Assembly: GCF_003610635.1 (NCBI RefSeq)
Contig: NZ_RAQJ01000001.1
Location: forward strand, 930,474-994,473
Direction of reading: 5' to 3'
Length of the DNA: 64,000 nt
Origin: Ichthyenterobacterium magnum
GTDB lineage: Bacteria; Bacteroidota; Bacteroidia; Flavobacteriales; Flavobacteriaceae
Made by a program: the position numbers and the translations under genes. The notes beneath the pieces were generated by a model. The model did no database searches, was not told the DNA's origin, and saw nothing but the letters and a program-made list of their open reading frames with translations. Numbering within the stretch: position 1 is the stretch's first letter; each line of letters begins with the position of its first letter. Shown here piece after piece: positions 24,972 to 34,250 of this stretch.

Positions 24972-26016
24972 AACACCTATTTTAATAACTGGAGGCGCAG
25001 GTTTTATAGGGTCGCATGTGGTTAGGTTATTTGTTAATTCTTATCCAGAATATCATATTTATAATTTAGACGCATTAACATATGCGGGCAATTTAGAAAA
25101 TTTAATTGATGTTGAAAATGCTGCTAATTACACCTTTATTAAAGGTGATATAACAAATGAGAGCTTTATAAACAACCTCTTTGAAAAGTATAAATTTCAA
25201 AAAGTTATTCATTTAGCGGCTGAATCTCATGTTGATCGATCTATAGAGGATCCATTAGCATTTGTTAGAACCAATGTTATAGGAACTATGATTCTTCTAA
25301 ATGCATTTAATAGATTGTGGAGCAGTAATTTTAACAACAAACTTTTCTATCACGTTAGTACCGATGAGGTTTATGGCACGCTTGGAGAAGATGGATTGTT
25401 TACTGAAACTACAGCGTACGACCCAAACTCACCTTATTCGGCATCAAAAGCAAGCTCAGATCATTTTGTAAGAGCTTATGGAGAAACCTATGGGTTACCA
25501 TATGTCATAACAAACTGTTCAAACAATTATGGACAAAATCAGTTTCCAGAAAAGTTAATTCCGTTGTTTATAAATAATATTATAAACAAGAAGCCATTGC
25601 CAGTATATGGTGATGGAAACTACACTAGAGATTGGCTATATGTTAAAGATCATGCAAAAGCAATTGATTTAGTTTTTCATAATGGTAAACAAGGAGACAC
25701 CTATAATATAGGAGGCTTTAATGAATGGAAAAACATTGATCTTGTTAAACTATTGTGTAAGCAAATGGATTTTAAACTAAATAGAAAAGTAGGTGATTCT
25801 GAACAACTAATTACTTATGTAAAAGATCGACCAGGACACGATTTAAGATATGCAATAGATGCTTCTAAAATAAAAAATGAATTAGGCTGGAAGCCTTCTG
25901 TAACTTTTGAAGAAGGTTTAGACAAAACAATAGATTGGTATTTAAATAATAAAAAGTGGCTTAATAACGTAACAAGTGGCTTGTACCAAACATATTACCA
26001 AAAACAATACTCTTAA
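24961..26016 (+). CDS. rfbB: dTDP-glucose 4,6-dehydratase
   Basis: About 351 residues from ATG 24961 (an ATG four codons upstream is also in frame). It is an extended SDR: NAD site GGAGFIGSHV near the start, LAAESHVDRSI, the STDEVYG segment and catalytic YSASK (Tyr, Lys), followed by NCSNNYGQNQFPEKLIPL, which is diagnostic for dTDP-glucose dehydratases. It converts dTDP-glucose to dTDP-4-keto-6-deoxyglucose, the second step toward dTDP-L-rhamnose. The start lies inside the end of the Wzz-like gene; rfbA follows after 3 bases. Confidence 0.95.
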   Translation: MSHKTPILITGGAGFIGSHVVRLFVNSYPEYHIYNLDALTYAGNLENLIDVENAANYTFIKGDITNESFINNLFEKYKFQKVIHLAAESHVDRSIEDPLAFVRTNVIGTMILLNAFNRLWSSNFNNKLFYHVSTDEVYGTLGEDGLFTETTAYDPNSPYSASKASSDHFVRAYGETYGLPYVITNCSNNYGQNQFPEKLIPLFINNIINKKPLPVYGDGNYTRDWLYVKDHAKAIDLVFHNGKQGDTYNIGGFNEWKNIDLVKLLCKQMDFKLNRKVGDSEQLITYVKDRPGHDLRYAIDASKIKNELGWKPSVTFEEGLDKTIDWYLNNKKWLNNVTSGLYQTYYQKQYS

Positions 26017-26019
26017 CAA

Positions 26020-26886
26020 ATGAAAGGAATTATTTTAGCAGGAGGATCTGGTACTAGGCTTCATCCACTAACATTAACCATAAGTAAGCAATTAATGCCT
26101 ATTTATGATAAGCCAATGATCTATTATCCACTATCTACTTTAATGTATGCAGGGATTAAAGAGATATTAATTATTTCTACCCCTAAAGACTTGCCATTAT
26201 TTAAAGATTTATTAGGAGATGGTAAAAAATATGGATGTAGATTTGAATATGCTGTTCAAGACGCCCCAAATGGTTTAGCAGAAGCATTTATTATAGGATC
26301 AGACTTTATAGGTACAGATAAAGTTGCATTGATTTTAGGAGATAATATTTTTTATGGTTCAGGCTTATCTAAGCTATTGTTAGCAAACAACAACCCAGAA
26401 GGTGGAATTATTTATGCTTATCGTGTTCATGACCCAGAACGTTATGGAGTCGTCGAGTTTGATGATGATGGTCAAGCAATTTCCATAGAAGAAAAACCAG
26501 CTAACCCTAAATCAAATTTTGCAGTACCAGGTATTTACTTTTATGATAATTCGGTAGTGCAAATTGCTAAAGAGATAAAGCCAAGTCATAGAGGAGAACT
26601 AGAGATTACAGATGTAAATAAAGAATATTTAAGTCAAGGAAGATTAAATGTTAGCATTTTAGATAGAGGAACAGCTTGGCTAGACACAGGAACATTTCAA
26701 TCATTAATGCAAGCATCACAATTTGTTGAAGTTATTGAAGAAAGACAAGGTTTAAAAATAGGTTCAATTGAAGCAGCAGCTTTTGAAATGGGTTTTATTA
26801 ACGAAACCGCATTTAAAAACCTTGCAACCCCTTTACTTAAAAGTGGTTACGGTAAAAACCTTTTAGGATTATTGAATACAAAATAA
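26020..26886 (+). CDS. rfbA: Glucose-1-phosphate thymidylyltransferase
   Basis: A 288-residue enzyme that makes dTDP-glucose from glucose-1-phosphate and dTTP, the entry step of the rhamnose pathway. [11 protein letters not shown] at residues 8-18 is the nucleotide loop; [19 protein letters not shown] and [10 protein letters not shown] follow, as do EKP and [10 protein letters not shown]. Length is canonical. The stop shares its last base with the start of rfbC. Confidence 0.96.
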   Translation: MKGIILAGGSGTRLHPLTLTISKQLMPIYDKPMIYYPLSTLMYAGIKEILIISTPKDLPLFKDLLGDGKKYGCRFEYAVQDAPNGLAEAFIIGSDFIGTDKVALILGDNIFYGSGLSKLLLANNNPEGGIIYAYRVHDPERYGVVEFDDDGQAISIEEKPANPKSNFAVPGIYFYDNSVVQIAKEIKPSHRGELEITDVNKEYLSQGRLNVSILDRGTAWLDTGTFQSLMQASQFVEVIEERQGLKIGSIEAAAFEMGFINETAFKNLATPLLKSGYGKNLLGLLNTK

Positions 26887-27431
26887 TGAAGATAAAAGAA
26901 ACAAAACTTAAAGGATGTTTTATATTAGAACCTAATATTTTTGAAGATGCAAGAGGCTATTTTTTTGAAACATTTAATCAAAACAACTTCAGCAAACTAA
27001 CTGGAATTAACACAAATTTTGTTCAAGATAACGAATCATTTTCATCTAAAGGTGTACTAAGAGGGCTTCATTATCAAACAGGTAAATTTGCTCAAGCTAA
27101 ATTGGTAAGAGTTATAAAAGGTAAAGTTTTAGACGTTGCTGTAGATATTCGCAAGAATTCACCAACATTTGGAGAGTATATTAGTGTAGAACTTTCAGAA
27201 AAAAATAAAACTCAGTTATTTGTACCAAGAGGGTTTGCTCATGGTTTTGTAGTATTAGAAAACAACACTATTTTTTCTTATAAATGCGATAATTTTTACA
27301 ACAAATCTTCAGAAGGAGGAATACTATATAACGACCCAAGCTTAAATATTAATTGGGGTTTATCTCAAAATGAAGTACTAGTTTCTGATAAAGACAAAAT
27401 ATTACCTTTATTAAAAGATACCACTGTATGA
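26886..27431 (+). CDS. rfbC: dTDP-4-dehydrorhamnose 3,5-epimerase
   Basis: A 181-residue cupin enzyme. GVLRGLHYQ (about 57-65) carries the catalytic His and the Arg of the active site; DVAVDIRKNSPTFG and PRGFAHGFVVLE are the remaining signature blocks. It epimerises C3 and C5 of dTDP-4-keto-6-deoxyglucose. It overlaps rfbA by one base and rfbD by four, consistent with one operon. Confidence 0.95.
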   Translation: MKIKETKLKGCFILEPNIFEDARGYFFETFNQNNFSKLTGINTNFVQDNESFSSKGVLRGLHYQTGKFAQAKLVRVIKGKVLDVAVDIRKNSPTFGEYISVELSEKNKTQLFVPRGFAHGFVVLENNTIFSYKCDNFYNKSSEGGILYNDPSLNINWGLSQNEVLVSDKDKILPLLKDTTV

Positions 27432-28282
27432 CAACAGTATTAGTTACAGGAGCTAATGGGCAATTGGCTAATTGCATTAATAGTTTAATTACTATAGATA
27501 AAGCGTATTCCTTTATTTTTACTGACTCTAAAAAATTAGATATATCTTCTAACAAAGCCGTTAGTGATTTTTTTTTAAACCAAAATATAGATTGGTGTAT
27601 AAATTGTGCCGCGTATACAAATGTAGATAAAGCAGAGACGGAACAAGAAAAAGCATTTAATGTTAATACGCTAGGTGCTAAAAACTTAGCTATCGCTTGC
27701 CAAGAAAACAATGTTAAGTTAATTCATATTTCTACAGACTTTGTGTTTGACGGAATTCAATCTAAAGCATACAATGAAAGTGATAAAACCAACCCATTAA
27801 GTGTTTATGGACAGACAAAACTTGACGGTGAAAACGAAATAAAAACACACCTAAATAAACACTTCATCATTAGAACATCTTGGTTATATTCTGAATATGG
27901 AAACAATTTTTTAAAAACCATGCTAAGGCTAGCAAAAGAGAAAAGCGAACTCAATATTGTTGCCGATCAAATAGGAACTCCAACGTATGCTAAAGATTTA
28001 GCAAAAGTTATTTTAAAAATTATTAAAACAAACAATAGTAGGTTTGGAGTATATCACTATAGCAATGAGGGTGTTGCGAGTTGGTACGATTTTGCAAAAG
28101 AGGTATTTAGCCTCAACCAAGTTTCAATAAAAGTAAACCCAATAAAATCTCAAGCCTACTTAACACCAGCAAAGCGACCAGCATTTAGTGTGTTAGACAA
28201 AACGAAAATTAAATCTAATACCGAAATCACAGTTCCTTATTGGAGAGATAGTCTAAAAGAAGCTTTTTTAAACATAAAATGA
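27428..28282 (+). CDS. rfbD: dTDP-4-dehydrorhamnose reductase
   Basis: A 284-residue SDR that completes dTDP-L-rhamnose synthesis with NAD(P)H. The dinucleotide site is TGANGQLANC near the start; INCAAYTNVDKAE, ISTDFVFDG, YGQTKLDGE (catalytic Tyr and Lys) and RTSWLYSEYGNNFLKTM are all in place. The ATG overlaps the rfbC stop (ATGA). This closes the rfbBACD block; a 146-base gap follows. Confidence 0.95.
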   Translation: MTTVLVTGANGQLANCINSLITIDKAYSFIFTDSKKLDISSNKAVSDFFLNQNIDWCINCAAYTNVDKAETEQEKAFNVNTLGAKNLAIACQENNVKLIHISTDFVFDGIQSKAYNESDKTNPLSVYGQTKLDGENEIKTHLNKHFIIRTSWLYSEYGNNFLKTMLRLAKEKSELNIVADQIGTPTYAKDLAKVILKIIKTNNSRFGVYHYSNEGVASWYDFAKEVFSLNQVSIKVNPIKSQAYLTPAKRPAFSVLDKTKIKSNTEITVPYWRDSLKEAFLNIK

Positions 28283-28378
28283 AAAACAGTTTTAAAGTAA
28301 CTAGATAAATTTTTATTTAATACCTAGATATACCTATTTATAGATACTTTATAAACAATCTATCATTTTATATTTAAG

Positions 28379-28408
28379 TTGTTTAAGTTTATTATTATTG
28401 TATTTTTG
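28379..28408 (+). promoter_or_regulatory. Bacteroidota promoter before the lipoprotein/nonulosonate genes
   Basis: TTG at 28379-28381, a 19-base spacer, then TATTTTTG at 28401-28408. Both boxes and the spacing fit the TTG-N17-23-TAnnTTTG consensus reported for Flavobacterium, and the ATG follows 20 bases downstream. It is the clearest housekeeping-type promoter in the window and probably starts a second transcript in the polysaccharide locus. Confidence 0.6.
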
Positions 28409-28428
28409 CCAAAACTTAAATTGTAAAA

Positions 28429-28989
28429 ATGATAAAAAAACTTTCATTAATATTTGGTTTGATTTTTTTAATTGGATGTAAAGACAATAGTACCAAAATA
28501 GCAGAAGACACAAAAATCGATTCTGAGATAATAGAGAAACCAAAACAAGAAGAAACATTTAAACTTAAACTTAAAGGTGTTTTTAATAAAGATGATAAGT
28601 TTGCAATGTTTTATACCGAAAGTGAATTAGAAAAATTCAACCCAAAGAAAGTGGTAACCACTAGATTTATTGGAAGCGAAGAAATTCAAGAGATAAATCT
28701 AGAAGCACCTTCAAAAGTGTACCCTATGAATATTATGTTAGACTTTGGCTCTAATAAAGAACAAACATCTATAAAAATTTATGAATGTATTTTAAAATAC
28801 AAAAACAAATCATTTAAGATTAAAGGTGGTGATTTAAAAACATATTTTAATTTTAATGAAGGTATTAAAATGCAATTAGATTCATTAACATTTAATTTTG
28901 ACCTTTTCAAATTTCATGGAAAAGAAGTGCATAACCCTTATATAATAGGAAAGAAAAAATTAACAGAAGTATTAGACTTCGAACTATAG
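28429..28989 (+). CDS. Lipoprotein with a beta-rich domain, polysaccharide-locus associated
   Basis: A 186-residue protein of no recognised family. The lipobox LIGC puts the anchor at Cys17; a charged linker (18-42) is followed by a predicted beta-sandwich (about 45-165). Part of it, FGSNKEQTSIKIYECILKYK (106-125) with the following strand, resembles the N-terminal domain of the ligase-like protein at 40241 (QTVTIRSINLKSSNK, 104-118). Similar domains are found fused to membrane glycosyltransferases and polymerases in Bacteroidota, so a polysaccharide-binding role is a reasonable inference. Confidence 0.65.
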   Translation: MIKKLSLIFGLIFLIGCKDNSTKIAEDTKIDSEIIEKPKQEETFKLKLKGVFNKDDKFAMFYTESELEKFNPKKVVTTRFIGSEEIQEINLEAPSKVYPMNIMLDFGSNKEQTSIKIYECILKYKNKSFKIKGGDLKTYFNFNEGIKMQLDSLTFNFDLFKFHGKEVHNPYIIGKKKLTEVLDFEL

Positions 28990-29021
28990 AAACTAAAGCA
29001 AGTAAATAAAAACAATAATAT

Positions 29022-29894
29022 ATGAAATATATAAAACCAAAAGTAATAGCTGAAATAGGATGTAACCATAAAGGTGAATTTGATATTGCTATAGAGCTAT
29101 TAAATTTAGCCAAACAATGTGGAGCAGACGTTGCAAAGTTTCAAAAAAGAAACAACAAAGAGTTGCTTACAGAAGAGCAATACAACGCACCTCACCCTAA
29201 TATGGCTAACTCATATGGCAATACTTATGGTGAGCATAGAGAATTTTTAGAGTTCTCGACAGAGCAGCATAAAGCACTTAAAGAACATTGCGATAGCATT
29301 GGTTTAGAATACTCTACATCTGTTTGGGATACCACTTCAGCAAGAGAAATGATTACATTTAATCCAGGCTTATTAAAAGTACCTTCTGCGTGTAATAATC
29401 ATTTTGAAATGTTAAAAGTTTTAAGAGATGAGTATGCTGGAGAAGTACATCTTTCTTTTGGTATGACAAATCAAGAGGAAGAAAAACAAATTGTAGAATT
29501 CTTTGAAGAAACTGGTCAAGCAAAAGACCGTTTAGTTATTTATTCTTGTACCTCAGGATATCCTGTTCCGTTTAAAGATGTTTGCTTGTTAGAAATATCT
29601 AGACTTAGAGATGAATATGCAAATCGAGTTAAGCACGTAGGGTTTTCTGGTCACCACTTAGGAATAGCTATAGACAATGCTGCTTATGCTTTGGGAGCAA
29701 GTTGGATAGAAAGGCACTTTACTAAAGATAGAACATGGAAAGGAACTGACCACTCAGCCTCTTTAGAGCCAAATGGTTTAAGAAAGTTGTGTAGAGACTT
29801 AAAAGCTACTTACGAAGCATTAGATTATAAACAAGAAGAAATTTTAGACATCGAAAAAGTACAACGAGAAAAATTAAAATTTAAAAAAGCTTAA
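29022..29894 (+). CDS. NeuB-family nonulosonic acid synthase lacking the SAF domain
   Basis: A 290-residue TIM-barrel of the NeuB family: VIAEIGCNHKGEFDIAIEL near the start, ADVAKFQKR (the KFQ substrate segment), KVPSACNNHFEML, LSFGM and VGFSGHHLGI are the family blocks. These enzymes condense phosphoenolpyruvate with ManNAc, ManNAc-6-P or a related sugar to make a sialic-type nine-carbon acid. At 290 residues it ends after the barrel and lacks the roughly 60-residue C-terminal antifreeze-like (SAF) domain of classical NeuB. The next gene supplies CMP activation and a phosphatase, which suggests a phosphorylated intermediate. Confidence 0.85.
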   Translation: MKYIKPKVIAEIGCNHKGEFDIAIELLNLAKQCGADVAKFQKRNNKELLTEEQYNAPHPNMANSYGNTYGEHREFLEFSTEQHKALKEHCDSIGLEYSTSVWDTTSAREMITFNPGLLKVPSACNNHFEMLKVLRDEYAGEVHLSFGMTNQEEEKQIVEFFEETGQAKDRLVIYSCTSGYPVPFKDVCLLEISRLRDEYANRVKHVGFSGHHLGIAIDNAAYALGASWIERHFTKDRTWKGTDHSASLEPNGLRKLCRDLKATYEALDYKQEEILDIEKVQREKLKFKKA

Positions 29895-29900
29895 TTTTTT

Positions 29901-31046
29901 TTGAAAACTATAGCATTCATACCAGTAAGAGGAGGAAGTAAATCTATACCGTTAAAGAATGTCAAACCGTTTTGTGGACAACCTTTAGTGTATTGGACAG
30001 CCAAAGCAGCTCAGCAAGCACCCGAAGTAGACGAGGTGGTCATCGCAACCGATTCAGATGATATAAAAAAAACTGTTCTAGGTTTTAAATTTAATAAACT
30101 AAAGGTTTATCAACGTTCATCAGAAAACGCTGAAGACACATCATCAACAGAAAGTGTTATGCTTGAGTATATTAATAACACTCAGTTAGATACTAATGAT
30201 GTATTTATTTTAATACAAGCCACATCTCCTTTTTTGTTAGCTAAAGATGTATCAAATGGGATACAACAATTAAAAAAATCAAAAAAGGATTCTTTATTAA
30301 GTTGCGCTAAGGTAAAAAGATTTTTTTGGGATGATGCCGGATTACCTTTAAATTATGATTTTAAAGATAGACCGCGACGTCAAGATTTTGATGGCACATT
30401 AATTGAAAATGGCGCATTTTATATTAATACTGTATCTAATATTAAAGAGTACAGAAATCGTTTAAGTGGTGCCATAGAAATTTATAAAATGGAGGAATAT
30501 ACCATGACCGAGATTGATGAGCCAGATGATTGGGTATATGCAGAATATTTGATGAAAAAACATGTTATATCTAACGATAAAAAAGAAATAAAACTTTTTT
30601 TAAGTGATGTTGATGGCGTTTTAACAGATGCAGGCATGTATTATTCTGAAAATGGGGATGAACTTAAAAAGTTTAACACTCATGATGGTAAAGGATTTGA
30701 GTTGCTTAGAAATGCAAATATAAAAACAGGAATTATCACTTCTGAGACTACTAAAATTGTTGAAAGAAGAGCTCAAAAACTTAAGGTTGACTTTCTATAC
30801 CAAGGCAAAGAACATGGTGGAAAATTAGAAGCGGCTAAAACCATATGTAATAACTTAGGTATTACATTAGATGAGGTTGCATATATTGGTGACGATGTTA
30901 ATTGTTATGAGTTACTTTCTAATGTAGGTTTTGCTGCTTGCCCTAGCAATGCTGTTGATAAAATAAAATCCATATCAAATATTCTCATTTTAGATACAAA
31001 GGGAGGAGATGGCGCAGTTAGAGCGTTTGTGAATAAGATATTATAA
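29901..31046 (+). CDS. CMP-nonulosonate cytidylyltransferase fused to KdsC-like HAD phosphatase
   Basis: A 381-residue two-domain protein with TTG start at 29901 (an in-frame stop lies just upstream). Residues 1 to about 220 are a NeuA-type cytidylyltransferase: IPVRGGSKSIPLKNVKPF, then QATSPFL and the RRQDF segment. Residues about 228-381 are a KdsC-like HAD domain: motif I DVDGVLTD, motif II ITSE, a Lys in EHGGKLEA and motif IV YIGDDVNC, then GGDGAVRAFVNKIL. The final acidic position of GDDxxD is Cys. The layout is that of animal CMAS. It probably dephosphorylates and/or activates the NeuB product. Confidence 0.88.
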   Translation: MKTIAFIPVRGGSKSIPLKNVKPFCGQPLVYWTAKAAQQAPEVDEVVIATDSDDIKKTVLGFKFNKLKVYQRSSENAEDTSSTESVMLEYINNTQLDTNDVFILIQATSPFLLAKDVSNGIQQLKKSKKDSLLSCAKVKRFFWDDAGLPLNYDFKDRPRRQDFDGTLIENGAFYINTVSNIKEYRNRLSGAIEIYKMEEYTMTEIDEPDDWVYAEYLMKKHVISNDKKEIKLFLSDVDGVLTDAGMYYSENGDELKKFNTHDGKGFELLRNANIKTGIITSETTKIVERRAQKLKVDFLYQGKEHGGKLEAAKTICNNLGITLDEVAYIGDDVNCYELLSNVGFAACPSNAVDKIKSISNILILDTKGGDGAVRAFVNKIL

Positions 31047-31048
31047 AC

Positions 31049-32089
31049 ATGAGTACATGCGTTTTTTTGATTTATGGTGTTAAGGTTTCATTAATTACAA
31101 ATAATCTTGCGTTTAAAAACTTTGTTCAAGCCACACTTCAAAATTATGGTATTGTATCACAAGAAAATCATAAGTTTCAAATAAGCGTACGTATTGATTT
31201 TAATAAAAAAACCCAAATTAAAAAAAGCAAATTTAGAGTTGGAAATGGCGTTTTTTTAGATGAAAAACATAAAAAACTAGCAATACAACATAAATTATTT
31301 TTAGGAGAGTTTACTCAAATTAACAGTAATAATCTAAGTATTAGAGGTGAAGTTGATAACAATTTTAAAAACAAAGTAAAGCATTTTATAAAAAGTTTAG
31401 CAATTAAAAACTACTCTTACAAAGAGATGTTATTTCATCAATTATATAGAGAGCTTATTTTAATGCCAGTTTTTTGGGTTTTAAGACATAAATTTGAGAA
31501 ACATTTAATGCATGCTTCTGCAGTTTCTAATGGAAAACAGACATTAGTTTTTTTAGGTAATGATGGTGTTGGAAAAACAACAGTAGCTTTAAAATTATTA
31601 AAAAAGGAAGACACTTCTTTTTTTGGAGATAATTTTTTACTCTACGACTCAAATAAAATTTATGCATTTGTTGACACACTCAGGGTAAACAAAAATGACA
31701 GTAAAGCTATTAAAACCTATGAGTCTTCATCAATATTCAAAAAAGTATATCAAGGCAAATCTAGAACACACTATAACTTCAATAAAGATTACATTTCTAA
31801 AAGTGCTAGACCAACTCAGTTTTTTGTATTGAAACAATCTAATAAAAATTCTAAGACAACAATCTCAAAAGACCAGTTTATTAATTATACTTTAGCAATA
31901 AATGATTATGTTAAAGAGTTTGATAAATATAGTTATGCCAGCAATTTGATTTTTCTTTATGATACTCAATTTAACATAGAACAACAAGAAACAGACTTTT
32001 TATCTAAATTAGTTTCAGATAGTCCATGTGCATTACTTAGTTTAAATAAAGACCAAGAGGTATTTGACTTGTTTAACAAAGACAATTAA
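31049..32089 (+). CDS. HPr-kinase-like P-loop ATPase, copy 1 of 3
   Basis: A 346-residue cytoplasmic protein with an N-terminal alpha/beta region of about 150 residues without recognised motifs, then a HprK-like C-terminal core. HASA (155-158) is the strand before the P-loop; Walker A is GNDGVGKTT (170-178). The acidic pair that HprK has as ADD reads GDN here (about 193-195). Two related genes follow directly. No HPr or other PTS gene is in the window, so the phosphate acceptor is unknown; a role tied to the polysaccharide locus is inferred from position. Confidence 0.65.
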   Translation: MSTCVFLIYGVKVSLITNNLAFKNFVQATLQNYGIVSQENHKFQISVRIDFNKKTQIKKSKFRVGNGVFLDEKHKKLAIQHKLFLGEFTQINSNNLSIRGEVDNNFKNKVKHFIKSLAIKNYSYKEMLFHQLYRELILMPVFWVLRHKFEKHLMHASAVSNGKQTLVFLGNDGVGKTTVALKLLKKEDTSFFGDNFLLYDSNKIYAFVDTLRVNKNDSKAIKTYESSSIFKKVYQGKSRTHYNFNKDYISKSARPTQFFVLKQSNKNSKTTISKDQFINYTLAINDYVKEFDKYSYASNLIFLYDTQFNIEQQETDFLSKLVSDSPCALLSLNKDQEVFDLFNKDN

Positions 32090-32093
32090 ACCA

Positions 32094-33170
32094 ATGTATC
32101 TAAATTTTGCTTCTCATTGTTATATTAAAATTGATAACCATCCAAAAGAGTGGCATGCTTTTTTAAAGAGTAGTAATTGGTATTACCATTGTGTTAAATC
32201 TGCCCAAGATCTAGATCTACATGTAGAGTTTATCTCTAAAATGCCTTTTTCAACTCAAAAAACACTACACCCAAAGTATGGCTCAAATGCTCATAATTTT
32301 ATAATCTATGACGCTAAAAAAAGAAAAGTTGCTTTTGATTTTTCAAAAGTTGGAGTAGAACCTACAAAGATTTTAGTTGAAAATAAATTTTGTTTAGATA
32401 CTTTAGAAGAATTGCTTTTTAATTTGGTTAAAATTGTACTCTTAGGCAAAGAGATTGCATGTATACATGCTTCAAGCTATTTAACAAGTGAAGGAGCTAA
32501 AATTATTGCCGGATGGGAAGGTATAGGGAAAAGCTCAATAATGTTGAAAAAGGTCTATAGTGGCGACTCTTTTTTATCTGACGATCGAACCTTTATATCT
32601 AAAGACGGATTTGTGTTTCCTATTTATTCTGATGTGAAACAATATTCAGGAGAGTTTTCATCATTTAAAGAATTATTAAAACACTCTAGTTTCAAAGAAA
32701 AGTTTATTATAAAACTCAACATCTTTTTGCATAAAATTAGAGATAATAACAAGTCTTCAAAGTTACATTTTGGTATTCAAAAGATTTTAAATGTATTAAG
32801 GCGTTTACATTTATATAAAATACACATTCCTTTAGATAAAATCTCTATTGGAAAAAATGAGAAACATGAGTTAAAAGATGTTTTTGTATTACAACAAGTA
32901 ACTAGTAAAGGTACAGATGTTGAGAAAACAGAAGTTAATAATATTATCACATCACTTATAAACACGACTAAGTTTGATGATAATGAAATGTTTAAATTGT
33001 ATCAAGTTTACAAGTATCTTTTTCCTATACAACAAAACGATATTTTAGAAGATTATGAATTAAAGATTAATAACATTTTAAGAGACGGATTTAGTAAAGC
33101 TAATGTGTCTTTAGATACAGTTTTATTAGATACTCCAATTGCCAAAATTGTTAAAAAAATAAAGGCTTAA
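32094..33170 (+). CDS. HPr-kinase-like P-loop ATPase, copy 2 of 3
   Basis: A 358-residue protein from ATG 32094, five bases after the stop of copy 1; an in-frame TTG at 32064 would overlap copy 1 and is less likely. HASS (125-128), Walker A GWEGIGKSS (140-148) and a DD pair in LSDDRTF (163-164) line up with copies 1 and 3, while the rest is strongly diverged, including a long helical insertion between about residues 195 and 260. No signal peptide or membrane helix. The acceptor is unknown. Confidence 0.65.
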   Translation: MYLNFASHCYIKIDNHPKEWHAFLKSSNWYYHCVKSAQDLDLHVEFISKMPFSTQKTLHPKYGSNAHNFIIYDAKKRKVAFDFSKVGVEPTKILVENKFCLDTLEELLFNLVKIVLLGKEIACIHASSYLTSEGAKIIAGWEGIGKSSIMLKKVYSGDSFLSDDRTFISKDGFVFPIYSDVKQYSGEFSSFKELLKHSSFKEKFIIKLNIFLHKIRDNNKSSKLHFGIQKILNVLRRLHLYKIHIPLDKISIGKNEKHELKDVFVLQQVTSKGTDVEKTEVNNIITSLINTTKFDDNEMFKLYQVYKYLFPIQQNDILEDYELKINNILRDGFSKANVSLDTVLLDTPIAKIVKKIKA

Positions 33171-34231
33171 TGAAAGGAGCAACCAATATAGGGTTTTCAT
33201 TATCTACTTTATTACACTGGAAAGTAGAGTCTAATAACAGTAGTTGGTTAAATGAAAACATTAGCGAATTTAAATCCTCTCAGCAAGATAGTTTAAATAA
33301 TGTTACTTGGGATATTTGCGTAAAGCAAGTAGGTGAAATTAACTTAGACCGTGATGCAAAAAATGTGTCTGAGGGTATTTACTGTTTACATGAGAGTATT
33401 TACATTATAGATAAGTTTTCAAATAAAAAAGCCCATTTTAAAATCAAGAATAAAAGCTATGAGCTAGATGTAGAAACTGGGTTTACATTTCATTATTACG
33501 CAGCATTGCTTGATGCTTTTATAAAAATAATTGCATTTCAAAAAGGTATTGTTACTTTACATGCTAGTGCTATAAAAAGAGCAAATAAAGTTTCAGTTTT
33601 TGCAGCCTGGAGACGAATGGGAAAAACCACAGCAATTTTAAATATTTTAAATAAAGAAGACACGATACAAGTTTTGGCCGATGATGCAGTAATGATAACA
33701 AAAGAAGGAAAGCTTATTCCTTACTTAAGAGGCATAGACCTTTACCCATATTTGCCCATTCCTCAAAACTATTTAAGAATAAATGATAAGCTAAAGAGAC
33801 ACCTTGCTAAATTTTTACAAAATTTTCCTTTACTGCCTAATAAATTGAGGAGTAAAGTAATAAAACGATTTTTGTTGCCACGTTTAAATTTAGCTGTATT
33901 TGGTCATGCAAGCTTAATTGAATCTGTGGAAGTAGATAATTTTTATGCCATTAAAAAGCACTTAAAGGGCATAACTCAAAAAAACAACATAACGGCTTCA
34001 GAATTAAAAAACTTTATTGGGCGAAGTTCTTATTTTGAAATTATTGAATACCAAGCTATATTTGAAATGGTTTGCTCTGTATATCCAAAATCAAATTTCT
34101 CAAAACTAATAATTGACTATAAAACGTTTCAAGACAAAGTTAATCACGTTATTAGTAGTGATTCTATAATGTTAGAATTAAATTTGTCAAAAGATTATTC
34201 TGATATTAAAGATTTAATATCAATTATTTAA
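33170..34231 (+). CDS. HPr-kinase-like P-loop ATPase, copy 3 of 3
   Basis: A 353-residue protein whose ATG overlaps the stop of copy 2 (TAATG). HASA (131-134) and VLADDAVMI (168-176), the best match of the three to the HprK Walker B, surround the P-loop AWRRMGKTT (146-154), in which the first glycine of GxxxxGKT is Ala. Two arginines sit inside the loop. It may still bind nucleotide, but this loop is atypical. It ends the triplet; the flippase gene follows after 19 bases. Confidence 0.65.
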   Translation: MKGATNIGFSLSTLLHWKVESNNSSWLNENISEFKSSQQDSLNNVTWDICVKQVGEINLDRDAKNVSEGIYCLHESIYIIDKFSNKKAHFKIKNKSYELDVETGFTFHYYAALLDAFIKIIAFQKGIVTLHASAIKRANKVSVFAAWRRMGKTTAILNILNKEDTIQVLADDAVMITKEGKLIPYLRGIDLYPYLPIPQNYLRINDKLKRHLAKFLQNFPLLPNKLRSKVIKRFLLPRLNLAVFGHASLIESVEVDNFYAIKKHLKGITQKNNITASELKNFIGRSSYFEIIEYQAIFEMVCSVYPKSNFSKLIIDYKTFQDKVNHVISSDSIMLELNLSKDYSDIKDLISII

Positions 34232-34250
34232 CATCCTAAGTTACGGCTAA

